This document shows positions 52,281 to 60,695 of a stretch of DNA of 64,000 nt, one piece after another (position 1 is the first letter of the stretch; each line of letters starts with the position of its first letter). The stretch is from UBA6022 sp038319685. GTDB taxonomy: Bacteria > Patescibacteriota > Saccharimonadia > Saccharimonadales > Saccharimonadaceae. Under the pieces are notes generated by a model. The model ran no database searches and had not been told where the DNA came from. It worked only from the letters and a program-made list of their open reading frames with translations. Location of the stretch: assembly GCA_038319685.1 (NCBI GenBank), contig JBBQDN010000001.1, positions 124,001-188,000 of the forward strand, read 5' to 3'. The position numbers were made by a program, and so were the translations under genes.

Positions 52281-53406
52281 GTACCGTTATCACGACGACG
52301 AGCGCCATTAATACCATAAATCCTGCGCCTTGGATCTTTTCTTCGCGCTCTTTGGTGAGTGGTTTCTTAAGCAGACGAAATAGCACCATCACAAACCATC
52401 GACCACCATCAAGTGCAGGAATAGGCAACACATTCATAACGGCAAGTGTCAGTGAAATAATCGCGCTAAGGAAAATCAGCTGCGTCGGGCCAGCAGCACT
52501 GGCCGCCGGAAAGATCGTTCCTAAAATACCAACCGGACCAGCGACGCTGTCACTCGCTGACTGCAGATCAGTTTTAGCCTGCGTGCGCTCTGTCTGATCA
52601 GGACTAAATTGCAACACAAAACCCTTGGCGGTATTTGCAACTAAATTACCAAGTCCTTGAAGAGTCACGATCGTAAACTGACCCGTCGTCACAACTCCGA
52701 CGATAGGTGCTGACCAGGTTGCATAAATCTGTTCACGCTGGGATGGACCGACCCCAAGGTAACCTTGACCGTTTTCGTTAGACGCACGAAGTGCAACCTG
52801 CGTTGCGTACTCAACGCCTTTTCGTGTATAAATAACTTTGACAGTTTTCCCTTTGTTTACTTTTGTCTGTTCAACCAGACTCGTCGGATTTACAACCGGT
52901 TCACCTGCAAAACGAGTAATTTGATCCCCTACTTTGAGGCCGGCCTTTTCAGCTGGAGACTCCTTCGTCACGCTTGCTGCTTCGACAGGTTGCTTAGAAA
53001 TAGTGGTGTCATTTGCAACCGAAAATTGATCTGGTAGTACTTTGGGTAGTCCAGTCCAGGCCAAGATTGTCAACAACAGGACGGCGACAATCCAGTTCAT
53101 CGTTACGCCAGCGAGCAAAATTCTTGTTTTTTGCCAGAACGACGCCGCACCATAATCACCTTTTTTGTTTGCAGCATCGTGTTCACCCTGAAGCTTCACG
53201 AACCCTCCAAGCGGTAGCCAGTTCAACGTAAACAACACACCATTTTTTAATGTTTTCGCCCAAGCTCGTGGGGGAAATCCAATACCGAACTCTTCGACAA
53301 CGACGCCATTACGACGAGCAGCGATAGCATGGCCAAGTTCATGAACCACAACCAACATCACCAGAATAAGCAGACCGACGATAATACCAAATAGGATTCC
53401 AAACAT
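52255..53406 (-). CDS. rseP: RseP/site-2 membrane zinc protease
   Basis: 383 residues. Metal motif VVVHELGHAIAARR (HExxH) in the first helix, one PDZ domain (EKAGLKVGDQITRFAGEP) and the C-terminal MNVLPIPALDGGRWF loop. It cleaves membrane-anchored regulators or remnant signal peptides. I chose the ATG at 53406; a GTG at 53415 is part of the Shine-Dalgarno AAGGGTGG. It follows frr directly. Confidence 0.93.
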   Translation of the reverse strand: MFGILFGIIVGLLILVMLVVVHELGHAIAARRNGVVVEEFGIGFPPRAWAKTLKNGVLFTLNWLPLGGFVKLQGEHDAANKKGDYGAASFWQKTRILLAGVTMNWIVAVLLLTILAWTGLPKVLPDQFSVANDTTISKQPVEAASVTKESPAEKAGLKVGDQITRFAGEPVVNPTSLVEQTKVNKGKTVKVIYTRKGVEYATQVALRASNENGQGYLGVGPSQREQIYATWSAPIVGVVTTGQFTIVTLQGLGNLVANTAKGFVLQFSPDQTERTQAKTDLQSASDSVAGPVGILGTIFPAASAAGPTQLIFLSAIISLTLAVMNVLPIPALDGGRWFVMVLFRLLKKPLTKEREEKIQGAGFMVLMALVVVITVLDVTKLFK

Positions 53407-53423
53407 ATATTCCACCCTTCAGG

Positions 53424-53978
53424 TTAGATCGTTAAAATATCTTTTTCTTTTTGTTTGAACGCGAAATCGATTTTTTCCTGGAACTCACTCATTGATTTAT
53501 CAATATCTTTTTCCACAATCTTAAGATCATCTTCGCTCAGTTCTTTGGCATCTTTTTTACGTTTCGCTTCTTTTAAAGCATCCTGACGAACAGTTCGAAG
53601 GACGATACGAGTGTCTTCGACTTTGTCACCCGTCTGTTTGACCAGCATTTTACGGCGATCTTCGGTCAGAGGCGGCACCGGAACACGGATAATACGACCG
53701 TCGTCACTAGGATTAAAACCAAGTGACTGATTAGCACGAATCGCACCGGCAATCGCCTGAATGTTTCCTGGGTCAAACGGAGTAATCTGCAACAGTTGTG
53801 CTTCGGGCGCGGTAATATTAGCCGCTTGGTTCAGTGGTGTCTTCGCCCCATATACTTCCACCATCACACCATCTAACATGCTAGGGTGGGCACGGCCAGT
53901 ACGGACTTTCTTTAATTCTTGCTCGAAATGATCAAGTGCTGCGGTCATTTTATCTTCATAGGGTTTCGTATCGAACAT
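53424..53978 (-). CDS. frr: Ribosome recycling factor
   Basis: 184 residues: three-helix bundle plus the beta-domain. Signature segments MTAALDHFEQELKKVRTGRA, TPFDPGNIQAIAGAIR and RKMLVKQTGDKVEDTRIVLR. It splits post-termination ribosomes together with EF-G. Its own extended -10 lies 6 nt before the ATG, though it also belongs to the rpsB-tsf neighbourhood. Confidence 0.97.
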   Translation of the reverse strand: MFDTKPYEDKMTAALDHFEQELKKVRTGRAHPSMLDGVMVEVYGAKTPLNQAANITAPEAQLLQITPFDPGNIQAIAGAIRANQSLGFNPSDDGRIIRVPVPPLTEDRRKMLVKQTGDKVEDTRIVLRTVRQDALKEAKRKKDAKELSEDDLKIVEKDIDKSMSEFQEKIDFAFKQKEKDILTI

Positions 53979-53984
53979 GTATAT

Positions 53985-53995
53985 ATTTTAGCATA
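53985..53995 (-). promoter_or_regulatory. Extended -10 of frr
   Basis: TATGC-TAAAAT (TRTGn) on the minus strand, hexamer 53985-53990, 6 nt before the ATG. Confidence 0.6.
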
Positions 53996-54016
53996 GATTC
54001 ATCACCTACCGTACGT

Positions 54017-54050
54017 ATAGACACCCACGGGTGTACCCGTGGGTGTCTAT
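54017..54050. repeat. Perfect 16-bp hairpin upstream of frr
   Basis: Arms 54017-54032 and 54035-54050 are perfect complements, GC-rich in the centre. It sits just upstream of both the frr promoter and the + strand 67-residue gene. No T-tract follows on either strand, so it is probably not a classical terminator. Confidence 0.75.
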
Positions 54051-54072
54051 TTCAAACGCGTGTTAACATGCT

Positions 54073-54276
54073 ATGCAAAAGATGGTGGTACAACGGCTTG
54101 CTATCCGTGATGAATTTTATACTGCAATAAATAACGGTGCTTCACCTCAGGATGCACTGGAAGGTGCTCTTGACCGCGCCAGTGAAGATGCAGAGTCTGA
54201 TAAAGAATCAGCCACTGGTCGTTTCGGCTACCTTAAGGCCGTCACCGAAGAAGGTGCACGACAAGTACGGGGATAG
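54073..54276 (+). CDS. Small acidic protein, unknown
   Basis: 67 residues, helical, with repeats of Glu/Asp/Ala: INNGASPQDALEGALDRASE, then SDKESATGRFGYLKAVTEEG. No family recognised. Codon use fits the neighbours. A second in-frame ATG at 54082 is an alternative start. It is the only + strand gene between frr and tsf and has a bidirectional terminator after it. Confidence 0.6.
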   Translation: MQKMVVQRLAIRDEFYTAINNGASPQDALEGALDRASEDAESDKESATGRFGYLKAVTEEGARQVRG

Positions 54277-54289
54277 ACACCTACTTCAT

Positions 54290-54322
54290 AAAAAATAGCC
54301 TGTGCAATACAGGCTATTTTTT
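54290..54322. terminator. Bidirectional terminator, small gene / tsf
   Basis: Perfect 14-bp stem (54290-54303 with 54309-54322), 5-nt loop, A-run left and T-run right. It ends the rpsB-tsf operon and the convergent small gene. Confidence 0.92.
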
Positions 54323-54336
54323 AAGTTAGTAAGGAT

Positions 54337-54933
54337 CTATTCGTTCACACCAAGTTCAATACGTTTGAACTGGCGAACAACAACGTTTTCGCCTAGTTTT
54401 GCAATATTTTCTTTGATGTAATCACCAACTGTCTGCTTTTCGTTTTTGATGTACGTCTGTGAGTAGAGTACTTTTTCAGCAAAGTATTTTTTCACCTGAC
54501 CATCAACGATTTTGGCAGCAATTTCTACTTGTTTACCTTCGGCTGCAACTTTTTCTTCGCACTCTTTGCGAACGCGAGCAAGTTCAGACTCTGGAATGTC
54601 AGCTTCGGTGATATAGACAGGTGACATCGCCGCGATTTGGAGAGCGATTTCGTGTGCAACTTGCTTGAACCCGTCAAGACGAGCCACGAAGTCGGTTTCA
54701 CAGTTCACTTCGACAATCACACCGATACGGCCACTGTGGACGTAGCTATCAATGAGACCCTCGCGAGCCTCACGATCACCCTTTTTCTCGGCTTTGGTCA
54801 GACCTTTTTTTCGCATCGCTTCAAGAGCTTTGTCAAAATTGCCATCAGCTTCCACCAAAGCAACCTTAGCGTCAGTTAGACCAACGCCGGTAAGTTCTTT
54901 GAGTTTTTTAATGTCGTCGATTGATACGCCCAT
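54337..54933 (-). CDS. tsf: Elongation factor Ts, short form
   Basis: 198 residues, the Thermus-like short type with a single core subdomain. N-terminal UBA-like domain IKKLKELTGVGLTDAKVALVEADG and then NCETDFVARLDGFKQVAHEIALQ, the EF-Tu contact. GAGGAG Shine-Dalgarno; it follows rpsB by 3 nt. Confidence 0.97.
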   Translation of the reverse strand: MGVSIDDIKKLKELTGVGLTDAKVALVEADGNFDKALEAMRKKGLTKAEKKGDREAREGLIDSYVHSGRIGVIVEVNCETDFVARLDGFKQVAHEIALQIAAMSPVYITEADIPESELARVRKECEEKVAAEGKQVEIAAKIVDGQVKKYFAEKVLYSQTYIKNEKQTVGDYIKENIAKLGENVVVRQFKRIELGVNE

Positions 54934-54936
54934 CGT

Positions 54937-55668
54937 TTACTTCTCCTCTGTTTTATCAGCTGGTTTATCTGCTTGCTTGACAGTACCTGCGCCTTCGGCG
55001 ACAGCAGCGACAAAGTAATCAAGGAGCAACTGCAGGCCTTTGATAGCGTCGTCGTTACCTGGAACAACATAATCAATCAGAGTCGGGTCTGCGTTGGTAT
55101 CAACCACAGCAACAACTGGAACACCTAGTGTTTTGGCTTCTTTAATCGCGTTGGCTTCAGTAATCGCATCGAGCACAACAACGGCACCTGGTTTGCCATT
55201 AAGATCTTTGATACCACTATATTTAAGGTTGAGTTCGTCGATTTCTTCCTGAAAACGCTGCACTTCTAGTTTGTTGTACCGTTTTTCAAGATCACCACTC
55301 ACCATACGGCTTTCAAGATCTTTGAGTTTCTTGATTTGTTGACCCATAGTCGCAACGTTTGTCAGCATTCCGCCAACCCATCGTTCAGTAACGTATGGTT
55401 GGTTGATCGATTCAGCCGCCAGCTTGACGATGTCTTTGGCTTGTTTTTTAGTTCCCACGAAAAGAATTTGCTTCCCACTTGCAGCAACCTTCGTCAGAAA
55501 TGGTAGGGCAACTTCAAGGCCTTCGACTGTTTTTGTCAGGTCAATAATGTGACTATCCTGACGTTTGCTATGGATGTATGGGGCCATTTTAGGGCTCCAA
55601 CGACTCGTTTTATGTCCAAAATGAACACCCGCTTCGAGTAGCGCTTTAATATCGACAGTAACTGCCAT
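54937..55668 (-). CDS. rpsB: 30S ribosomal protein S2
   Basis: 243 residues. Signature VDIKALLEAGVHFGHKTSRW, then PYVTERWVGGMLTN and VVAVVDTNADPTLIDYVVPGNDDA. The last about 20 residues are an Ala/Lys/Asp-rich tail. AAGGAG Shine-Dalgarno, with a leader hairpin upstream. Confidence 0.97.
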   Translation of the reverse strand: MAVTVDIKALLEAGVHFGHKTSRWSPKMAPYIHSKRQDSHIIDLTKTVEGLEVALPFLTKVAASGKQILFVGTKKQAKDIVKLAAESINQPYVTERWVGGMLTNVATMGQQIKKLKDLESRMVSGDLEKRYNKLEVQRFQEEIDELNLKYSGIKDLNGKPGAVVVLDAITEANAIKEAKTLGVPVVAVVDTNADPTLIDYVVPGNDDAIKGLQLLLDYFVAAVAEGAGTVKQADKPADKTEEK

Positions 55669-55694
55669 ATTGTTTACTCCTTTTTCCTCACCCG

Positions 55695-55717
55695 ATACCC
55701 TGAATATTCAGGAGTAT
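55695..55717 (-). promoter_or_regulatory. Leader hairpin before rpsB
   Basis: On the minus transcript, a 9-bp stem with one bulged T and an ATAT loop, about 27 nt upstream of the rpsB ATG. It could be an S2 autoregulatory structure or just a 5' stabiliser; no known riboswitch fits. Confidence 0.4.
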
Positions 55718-55807
55718 GCATCGAGTTGTGTCATTAAAAATTGTTACATGGTAATAATACCACGTATCTACCCCTGTCGTCAAGATGTTACGACAAAGCA
55801 ATAACCC

Positions 55808-57235
55808 TTATATCTGCGTGCCCCATCCTTTATAGGGAATGATACCGGCATACGCGGCAGGTGGTGTTGGTGCTGGTCCAGAATATGCCCCAATAAAACT
55901 ACTCGAGCCTATCGACAGGGCTATATCATCCAGGTTAAATGGGGCAACCCACGTGTTAGAGTTCAACTTACCTAGACGGAGCTGAGTAAAGTTACCACTC
56001 CCCAGATTTGCACTTGACGTCGTAAAACTATCGACAGCAGTTCCACCGTCACCCGTATAATACGCGAACTGCGCGCTACCTGTCGTCGGTGCGCCACCTA
56101 TTGTCGATGATAATTCTAATCGAATCCATGTGCTCAGAGCAAGCCCCGAGGTTGATGTCCATAAGATCGTTCCACTACTATCCATGAAATTAAGTTGTCC
56201 ACTAGAGTCTAGATATACGCGACTGAGAAGTGTTTGCACGGTAGCAACATAACTATTTAGTTGTATTAGTTCGGTCGTATTAGCTAATGGCGGATAGGCA
56301 GTGAGGTACAAATACAGCCGTACTGCTGCCGCTGGTGCTGAAAAACCAGTCCATATGAACATGGCTTTATTACCAGTTGTCGGCTGAAAAAGATACGACT
56401 TGGTTCCATGTGCCGAACGAGCGCTTGAAAAAGTTATTTCACTTGGCCCACTGACCTGCACACTGTTAAAAAATATTCCTGACGTGCCATCCGTATTGCT
56501 TGTCGTCACCCCGACACCATCCGTCCCACCTTCGGCGGTATTAAAGCGCTGTAAAGGTGCCATTACAGTCTGGTCGGCTGGACCAAGATACCCCACATCC
56601 GTCATTCCTACACCATCGATAAGATAATTGTAATTCGCTATATTCAAACTTGCGAGCCCGACCCGTAATGTGTCTGCCGGGGTTGCCTGTGTGTTGAAAC
56701 TAGCACTTGATACGATTTTTTCAACATAATACGGTGAGTCGGCATCGGTGTATATCCGTACTTCACACTGTCCGGTTGTCGTGCTGTTGACACATTTTGA
56801 CTCGATACGTAGCCAACGACCAACCGGCAAGACGACAGTCGACGCCCCCATGGATGTTCCAGCACTATCTCGAATGCTAAGTCGTCCGGTGTTTTGCATC
56901 CCAATAGACATGCAAAATCCACTCCCATTTGCTAGTTCAGTTAGTCGGACAGAACCAGTCGGATATGACGGAAGATAAAGATATATTCGCGTATAGGTCG
57001 TCAGTGAAGCCGTTTCATATGCTGTATTCCAGGTTGTAAAACAAGTCGATGCAGTTGCGGTAGTCGTAAACTGATATGAAAGGCTGCCTCGAGCTTTTGT
57101 ATTCGAAAAAGTGACCGCAGCTCCCGTCCCAAGTGTCACAAGGTCCCAGACAGAGCCCGACACACCGCCACTCGTATCCATGGTGACATTTGCTCCGTTC
57201 GTCCCGCCTTCTGCGTTATTGAGTAGCGTTGGCAT
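55808..57235 (-). CDS. Tandem lectin-like (concanavalin/LamG-fold) protein
   Basis: 475 residues made of two related about-220-residue units (about 6-218 and 231-452). Each opens with a NxAEGGTxGxxVT signature (NNAEGGTNGANVT and FNTAEGGTDGVGVT) and continues with beta strands such as RIYLYLPSYPTG / RLYLYLTAYPPL and a W-rich strand (WLRIES / WIRLEL). The pattern suggests concanavalin A-like sugar-binding domains. No signal peptide. It starts 1 nt after the fibre gene stop and is surely co-transcribed with it. No export signal or enzyme residues are seen. Confidence 0.72.
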   Translation of the reverse strand: MPTLLNNAEGGTNGANVTMDTSGGVSGSVWDLVTLGTGAAVTFSNTKARGSLSYQFTTTATASTCFTTWNTAYETASLTTYTRIYLYLPSYPTGSVRLTELANGSGFCMSIGMQNTGRLSIRDSAGTSMGASTVVLPVGRWLRIESKCVNSTTTGQCEVRIYTDADSPYYVEKIVSSASFNTQATPADTLRVGLASLNIANYNYLIDGVGMTDVGYLGPADQTVMAPLQRFNTAEGGTDGVGVTTSNTDGTSGIFFNSVQVSGPSEITFSSARSAHGTKSYLFQPTTGNKAMFIWTGFSAPAAAVRLYLYLTAYPPLANTTELIQLNSYVATVQTLLSRVYLDSSGQLNFMDSSGTILWTSTSGLALSTWIRLELSSTIGGAPTTGSAQFAYYTGDGGTAVDSFTTSSANLGSGNFTQLRLGKLNSNTWVAPFNLDDIALSIGSSSFIGAYSGPAPTPPAAYAGIIPYKGWGTQI

Positions 57236-57236
57236 G

Positions 57237-59606
57237 TTACTGCAGCCTTACTGAGACGGTGAGGTCGGCTCCTGCGACTGCTGAACCAACCTGTGTCACG
57301 CTAACAGTAATGTAGTCACCTGTCGTAAAGGTAGTTGTGTCGGGCGACCCAGCGACGGCCGTATTTGTCCCTGCTGTGATCGTTGCTCGATTTGCCGGTG
57401 TGACGTTAAAAATCGATGTACCATTTTTCAGCACATCAACAATTATGCTTGCGCCTGTCGGTGCAGTACCGACAGATGCACGGACCAAAGTTACTGTTCG
57501 TGACGATTCGACATACATTCTTGCCTGACCTGTTGTGACATAGACTGCACCAGAGATTGAAAATGGATAAACAAGATCAACTCCTGGAGGAAATGTCCAG
57601 GTACCGTCACCTCGCCAATAGGTAGTGGCTGATGCACTTGTCCCTGAGTTAAAGTGTGAGACTGTTAAGTTGCCCGTTACTGCTGTCGCAAGCGGAACGT
57701 TTGTAAACGTATTGCTACTTCCACTGAGTGATTTATTTGTCACCGTATCAGTGCTGCTTGCGGTCAAAATATTAACTGTGCTACTTTTGAGTCGTCCGGT
57801 GCCTTTTGGATTGATGTTAAGGTCGATATCGGTATCGGACCCGACGGTTGCTATGGTTGGTCCGGCACCGGCAATCGTATTGCGCACGTCAAGGTAGTTC
57901 ACAGCACTCCCGATGGCAGTGAGAGCAAGCAAGTTAGCGCCATTGCTATCGTTAATACCTGAAAGCCGTGGATTGGCCGTAAAAATCTTTGAACCAGTAA
58001 TGGTTTCGAAACCAGCTAAATGAACAACTGTACTGTCCGTAGCTTTCAGCCCGAGATCCGTGACTAGGTTATTGACGTCACTTTCATTAATCGAAAGAAG
58101 TGTTTTCACTTGAGATGGTGTTAAATCAACAGCGTTAGCGGTCGAACCTGTATTGTTGCCTTTGATCGTTGCGGAGGGCATCTGTGACAGCTTTGCATTA
58201 GTGACAGCACTGGCGGCTATAGTTGTCGCAAAACTCCCCGCTCCACTTCCTGTGACATCACCTGTCAAAGTGATCGTTTGGTCGCCGGTATTTGTGCCGC
58301 TCACATTCGAACCCGTGACTGTTCCTGTTGCTGCGACACTCGACGGCGTAATCGCACCGAGTGTTAATGATACAGCGGGGGTTGTTGTTGAGTTGGCAAC
58401 AGACCCAGACACTCCATTTGCCGTTGTCACAGAAACAGTCGTGACAGTTCCACCGGACGATGCAACAGTCCCCCATGTACCGTCACCTTTAAGATATTTG
58501 CCGCCATCACCTGTCGTCGGCGCAGGAACAAGCCCTTTGGTTCCGCCGGCACCACTATCGCCGATAAATGCAGGAAGGAGCGTCGTCGCTTGACTAGGAG
58601 TGATATCGACTGCATTTGCAGTCGCACCAGTGTTATTTGCTTTGAATGTATTCGAAGGCATCTGTGCAAGCTTAGTATTCGTCACAGCATTCAGTGCGAT
58701 TGTCGGTACAGCAGCAGTGCCGGCAAGATCACCACTCAGCTGCAACTTCCCTTTTGTCGCGCCGGTCGCATCAGGTGTTGCAACACCAGCAACTGCCGTG
58801 TCAACATAGCTCTTTGTGGTAGCATCAGTAGTATTCGTCGGTACCGGGACCGTGACAGTCCCAGTAAATGTCGGAGATGCAGAGGGTGATTTTGCGCTCA
58901 GTGCTGTCTGCGTCGCCGTCGAAACTGGCTTATTAACGTCGCTCGTATTATCAACGCTTCCGAGCCCAACACTGGTTTTATCTAATGTTTGCCATGATTT
59001 ATCGCCGCGATAGTACTGGGTAGTTGTGCCTGCAGTCACAGTTACTTCTTTGGCATTTAGCGCAGTCTGCGTGAGGGACGAAATGGGTTTTGAAACATCA
59101 GACGTATTGTCGACGTTTGACAAACCGACATCGGCCTTAGCAAGTACAACCGAACCCGTTTTACCAGCAACGGATACTACCGGTGCAGACGGAAGGGCCG
59201 ACCAGCTAGCCGCCGTTCCAGAGGCAGCGGTCAGGACTTGACCAGTAGTTGGAGTACCGGTCACGCCTACGCCACTTATCTTAACAACGGACGGGCTTGC
59301 AGCAGTACCACTAAGGTCTCCTGCAAGCTGAACAAGACCTTTTGTGGTTGCGTCAGCATCAGGAACTGACCCTGAGCCACTCGGTGTCGACCATGTTAAA
59401 CTACTACCGCCATAAGAAAGGACTTGACCAGTAGTTGGGATACCAGCAGCAAGTTTTACCGTCGATATGCTCCCGTCTTGGAGATTCGTTGCTGCAACAG
59501 CATCCGGCCTAAGTGTCCCATCGGAGTTATGCGCCTGACTTAAAAAGTCATTTAATATGCTACCCCATTGTCCTAGGTCACCGCCGGGTTGTGGTAAACG
59601 AGTCAT
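57237..59606 (-). CDS. Phage tail-fibre-like repetitive surface protein
   Basis: 789 residues. The N terminus MTRLPQPGGDLGQWGSILND-like module (about 1-35) is followed by about 600 residues of fibre repeats rich in Thr, Gly, Ala, Asn. Recurrent units: VGLSNVDNTSD/VGLGSVDNTSD (160, 213), NTKLAQMPS/NAKLSQMPS (310, 470), RGDKSW/KGDGTW/RGDGTW (200, 373, 665). The C-terminal about 110 residues (about 680-789) look like a compact beta head, as at the tip of receptor-binding proteins of tailed phages. No signal peptide or membrane segment. A strong GAGGAGGGG Shine-Dalgarno and no leaderless -10, unlike most first genes here. No prophage genes flank it. Confidence 0.75.
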   Translation of the reverse strand: MTRLPQPGGDLGQWGSILNDFLSQAHNSDGTLRPDAVAATNLQDGSISTVKLAAGIPTTGQVLSYGGSSLTWSTPSGSGSVPDADATTKGLVQLAGDLSGTAASPSVVKISGVGVTGTPTTGQVLTAASGTAASWSALPSAPVVSVAGKTGSVVLAKADVGLSNVDNTSDVSKPISSLTQTALNAKEVTVTAGTTTQYYRGDKSWQTLDKTSVGLGSVDNTSDVNKPVSTATQTALSAKSPSASPTFTGTVTVPVPTNTTDATTKSYVDTAVAGVATPDATGATKGKLQLSGDLAGTAAVPTIALNAVTNTKLAQMPSNTFKANNTGATANAVDITPSQATTLLPAFIGDSGAGGTKGLVPAPTTGDGGKYLKGDGTWGTVASSGGTVTTVSVTTANGVSGSVANSTTTPAVSLTLGAITPSSVAATGTVTGSNVSGTNTGDQTITLTGDVTGSGAGSFATTIAASAVTNAKLSQMPSATIKGNNTGSTANAVDLTPSQVKTLLSINESDVNNLVTDLGLKATDSTVVHLAGFETITGSKIFTANPRLSGINDSNGANLLALTAIGSAVNYLDVRNTIAGAGPTIATVGSDTDIDLNINPKGTGRLKSSTVNILTASSTDTVTNKSLSGSSNTFTNVPLATAVTGNLTVSHFNSGTSASATTYWRGDGTWTFPPGVDLVYPFSISGAVYVTTGQARMYVESSRTVTLVRASVGTAPTGASIIVDVLKNGTSIFNVTPANRATITAGTNTAVAGSPDTTTFTTGDYITVSVTQVGSAVAGADLTVSVRLQ

Positions 59607-59742
59607 CTATCCCCTCCTCATGATTCACAAAAGGCTTGTGCTTTTATTTCTGCTGTTAATAATAGCACAGTATGTCACCTTTGTGGACACGCTTAGGGCG
59701 TTTTATTGACAAAGAATCGCACTTCGATGGATCTGCGTTAGA

Positions 59743-59751
59743 TGCTATAAT
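59743..59751 (+). promoter_or_regulatory. Leaderless promoter of the iron-permease-family gene
   Basis: TGC-TATAAT (hexamer 59746-59751), 7 nt before the ATG at 59759. It is within the upstream extension of the longer ORF and so argues against the 59672 start. Confidence 0.65.
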
Positions 59752-59758
59752 CGTACTC

Positions 59759-60262
59759 ATGAAGTTACTCTTTCGCCGTATTGCAAGCCGCATATCAGTC
59801 TGGGCTGGGACTGCTACTGTATTTCTAGGTGCAATTGTTGTCGTATTCATATGGGCAGGAACAGGACCACTGTTCCATTTTTCAGATACCTGGCAATTAG
59901 TCATCAACACCAGCACGACTATCATCACCTTCCTGATGGTATTTTTAATTCAAAACACTCAGAATCGTGATGGTAAAGCAGTCCAGTTGAAACTTGACGA
60001 ATTGATCCATGCAACAAAAGGCGCCCGAACATCTTTTGTTGGCCTCGAGGACTTTAGTGATGAAGACCTGGCCGAACTTGATCATGAATTTAAACTCTTG
60101 ACACAAAGCCCTTCAACAGTCCGGTCCATCGCAAAACTACACGCTAAAATCGATGCCGAACACAACAGGCGTCAAAGTCTAAGAGGACCGACGAACGGCG
60201 TTCTCCATATGTTCCATCACGAAGAAACAGTATCAAGTCCGAAATCACCCACTACTAATTGA
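59759..60262 (+). CDS. Small iron-permease-family (PF04120-like) membrane protein
   Basis: 167 residues from the ATG at 59759; an upstream ATG at 59672 is possible but lies before the -10. Two helices (about 10-35 and 50-75) with FLMVFLIQNTQNRDGKAVQLKLDELIHATKGAR, split by normal spacing, which is the hallmark of the low-affinity iron permease family in bacteria. An acidic, helical C-terminal tail follows. Transport function is not proven for the family. rpmE follows after 43 nt with its own promoter. Confidence 0.83.
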   Translation: MKLLFRRIASRISVWAGTATVFLGAIVVVFIWAGTGPLFHFSDTWQLVINTSTTIITFLMVFLIQNTQNRDGKAVQLKLDELIHATKGARTSFVGLEDFSDEDLAELDHEFKLLTQSPSTVRSIAKLHAKIDAEHNRRQSLRGPTNGVLHMFHHEETVSSPKSPTTN

Positions 60263-60267
60263 AATCT

Positions 60268-60296
60268 TTGACTTTTTCATAAAAAACAGATACAAT
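60268..60296 (+). promoter_or_regulatory. rpmE promoter
   Basis: TTGACT (60268-60273), 17 nt, TACAAT (60291-60296). It ends 9 nt before the rpmE ATG, so the leader is at most 2-3 nt. Confidence 0.8.
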
Positions 60297-60305
60297 AATC
60301 CAGAT

Positions 60306-60632
60306 ATGAAAAGCAGTTTACACCCAACAACGTACCGCCCTGTCGTATTTAGCGATGATGTGGCTGGGTTTGCCTTTTTGACACAGTCAACAGCGCAAAC
60401 CACCGATACAATCAAATGGGAAGATGGAAATGAATACCCACTTGTGAAAGTCCATATTTCCAGTGCATCTCACCCGTTCTTTACTGGTGAAGAGAAAATC
60501 ATCGACACCGAAGGTCGTGTCGACAGATTCAAGGCTAAATTTGCCGCTGCGCAGGCACGTAAAGAAGCACTCGCCAGCAAAGCCAAGAAGGCTGCAGCTG
60601 TCAAAGCTAAGAAAACAAGCGACGATAAATAA
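60306..60632 (+). CDS. rpmE: 50S ribosomal protein L31 (type B)
   Basis: 108 residues. The L31 core is MKSSLHPTTYRPVVFSDDVA, then WEDGNEYPLVKVHISSASHPFFTG and a Glu/Asp-ending EEKIIDTEGRVDRF. It lacks the CxxC zinc motif, so it is the zinc-free type. A long Ala/Lys C-terminal tail follows. Near-leaderless mRNA; a strong terminator lies downstream, before prfA. Confidence 0.93.
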   Translation: MKSSLHPTTYRPVVFSDDVAGFAFLTQSTAQTTDTIKWEDGNEYPLVKVHISSASHPFFTGEEKIIDTEGRVDRFKAKFAAAQARKEALASKAKKAAAVKAKKTSDDK

Positions 60633-60641
60633 CTTCGTCCT

Positions 60642-60676
60642 AAAAAGAGGTCGTCCACTTGTGGCGACCTCTTTTT
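60642..60676 (+). terminator. Intrinsic terminator between rpmE and prfA
   Basis: Perfect 12-bp stem (60642-60653 with 60665-60676), 11-nt loop, and a run of T at the end. It lies 10 nt after the rpmE stop and 20 nt before the prfA start. Confidence 0.88.
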
Positions 60677-60695
60677 ATATGTAGTATAGGATTAT

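Noticed and set aside
54017..54050. Intrinsic terminator for frr or the small gene
   Set aside because: No T-tract follows on either strand, and it lies upstream rather than downstream of both genes.
55808..59606. Prophage
   Set aside because: Only two fibre-like genes; no integrase, terminase, portal, capsid, lysis or att repeats are seen, and both flanks are housekeeping genes.
59672..59758. Upstream ATG extension of the iron-permease-family gene
   Set aside because: An extended -10 TGC-TATAAT lies 7 nt before the internal ATG at 59759, and the extension carries no family motif.
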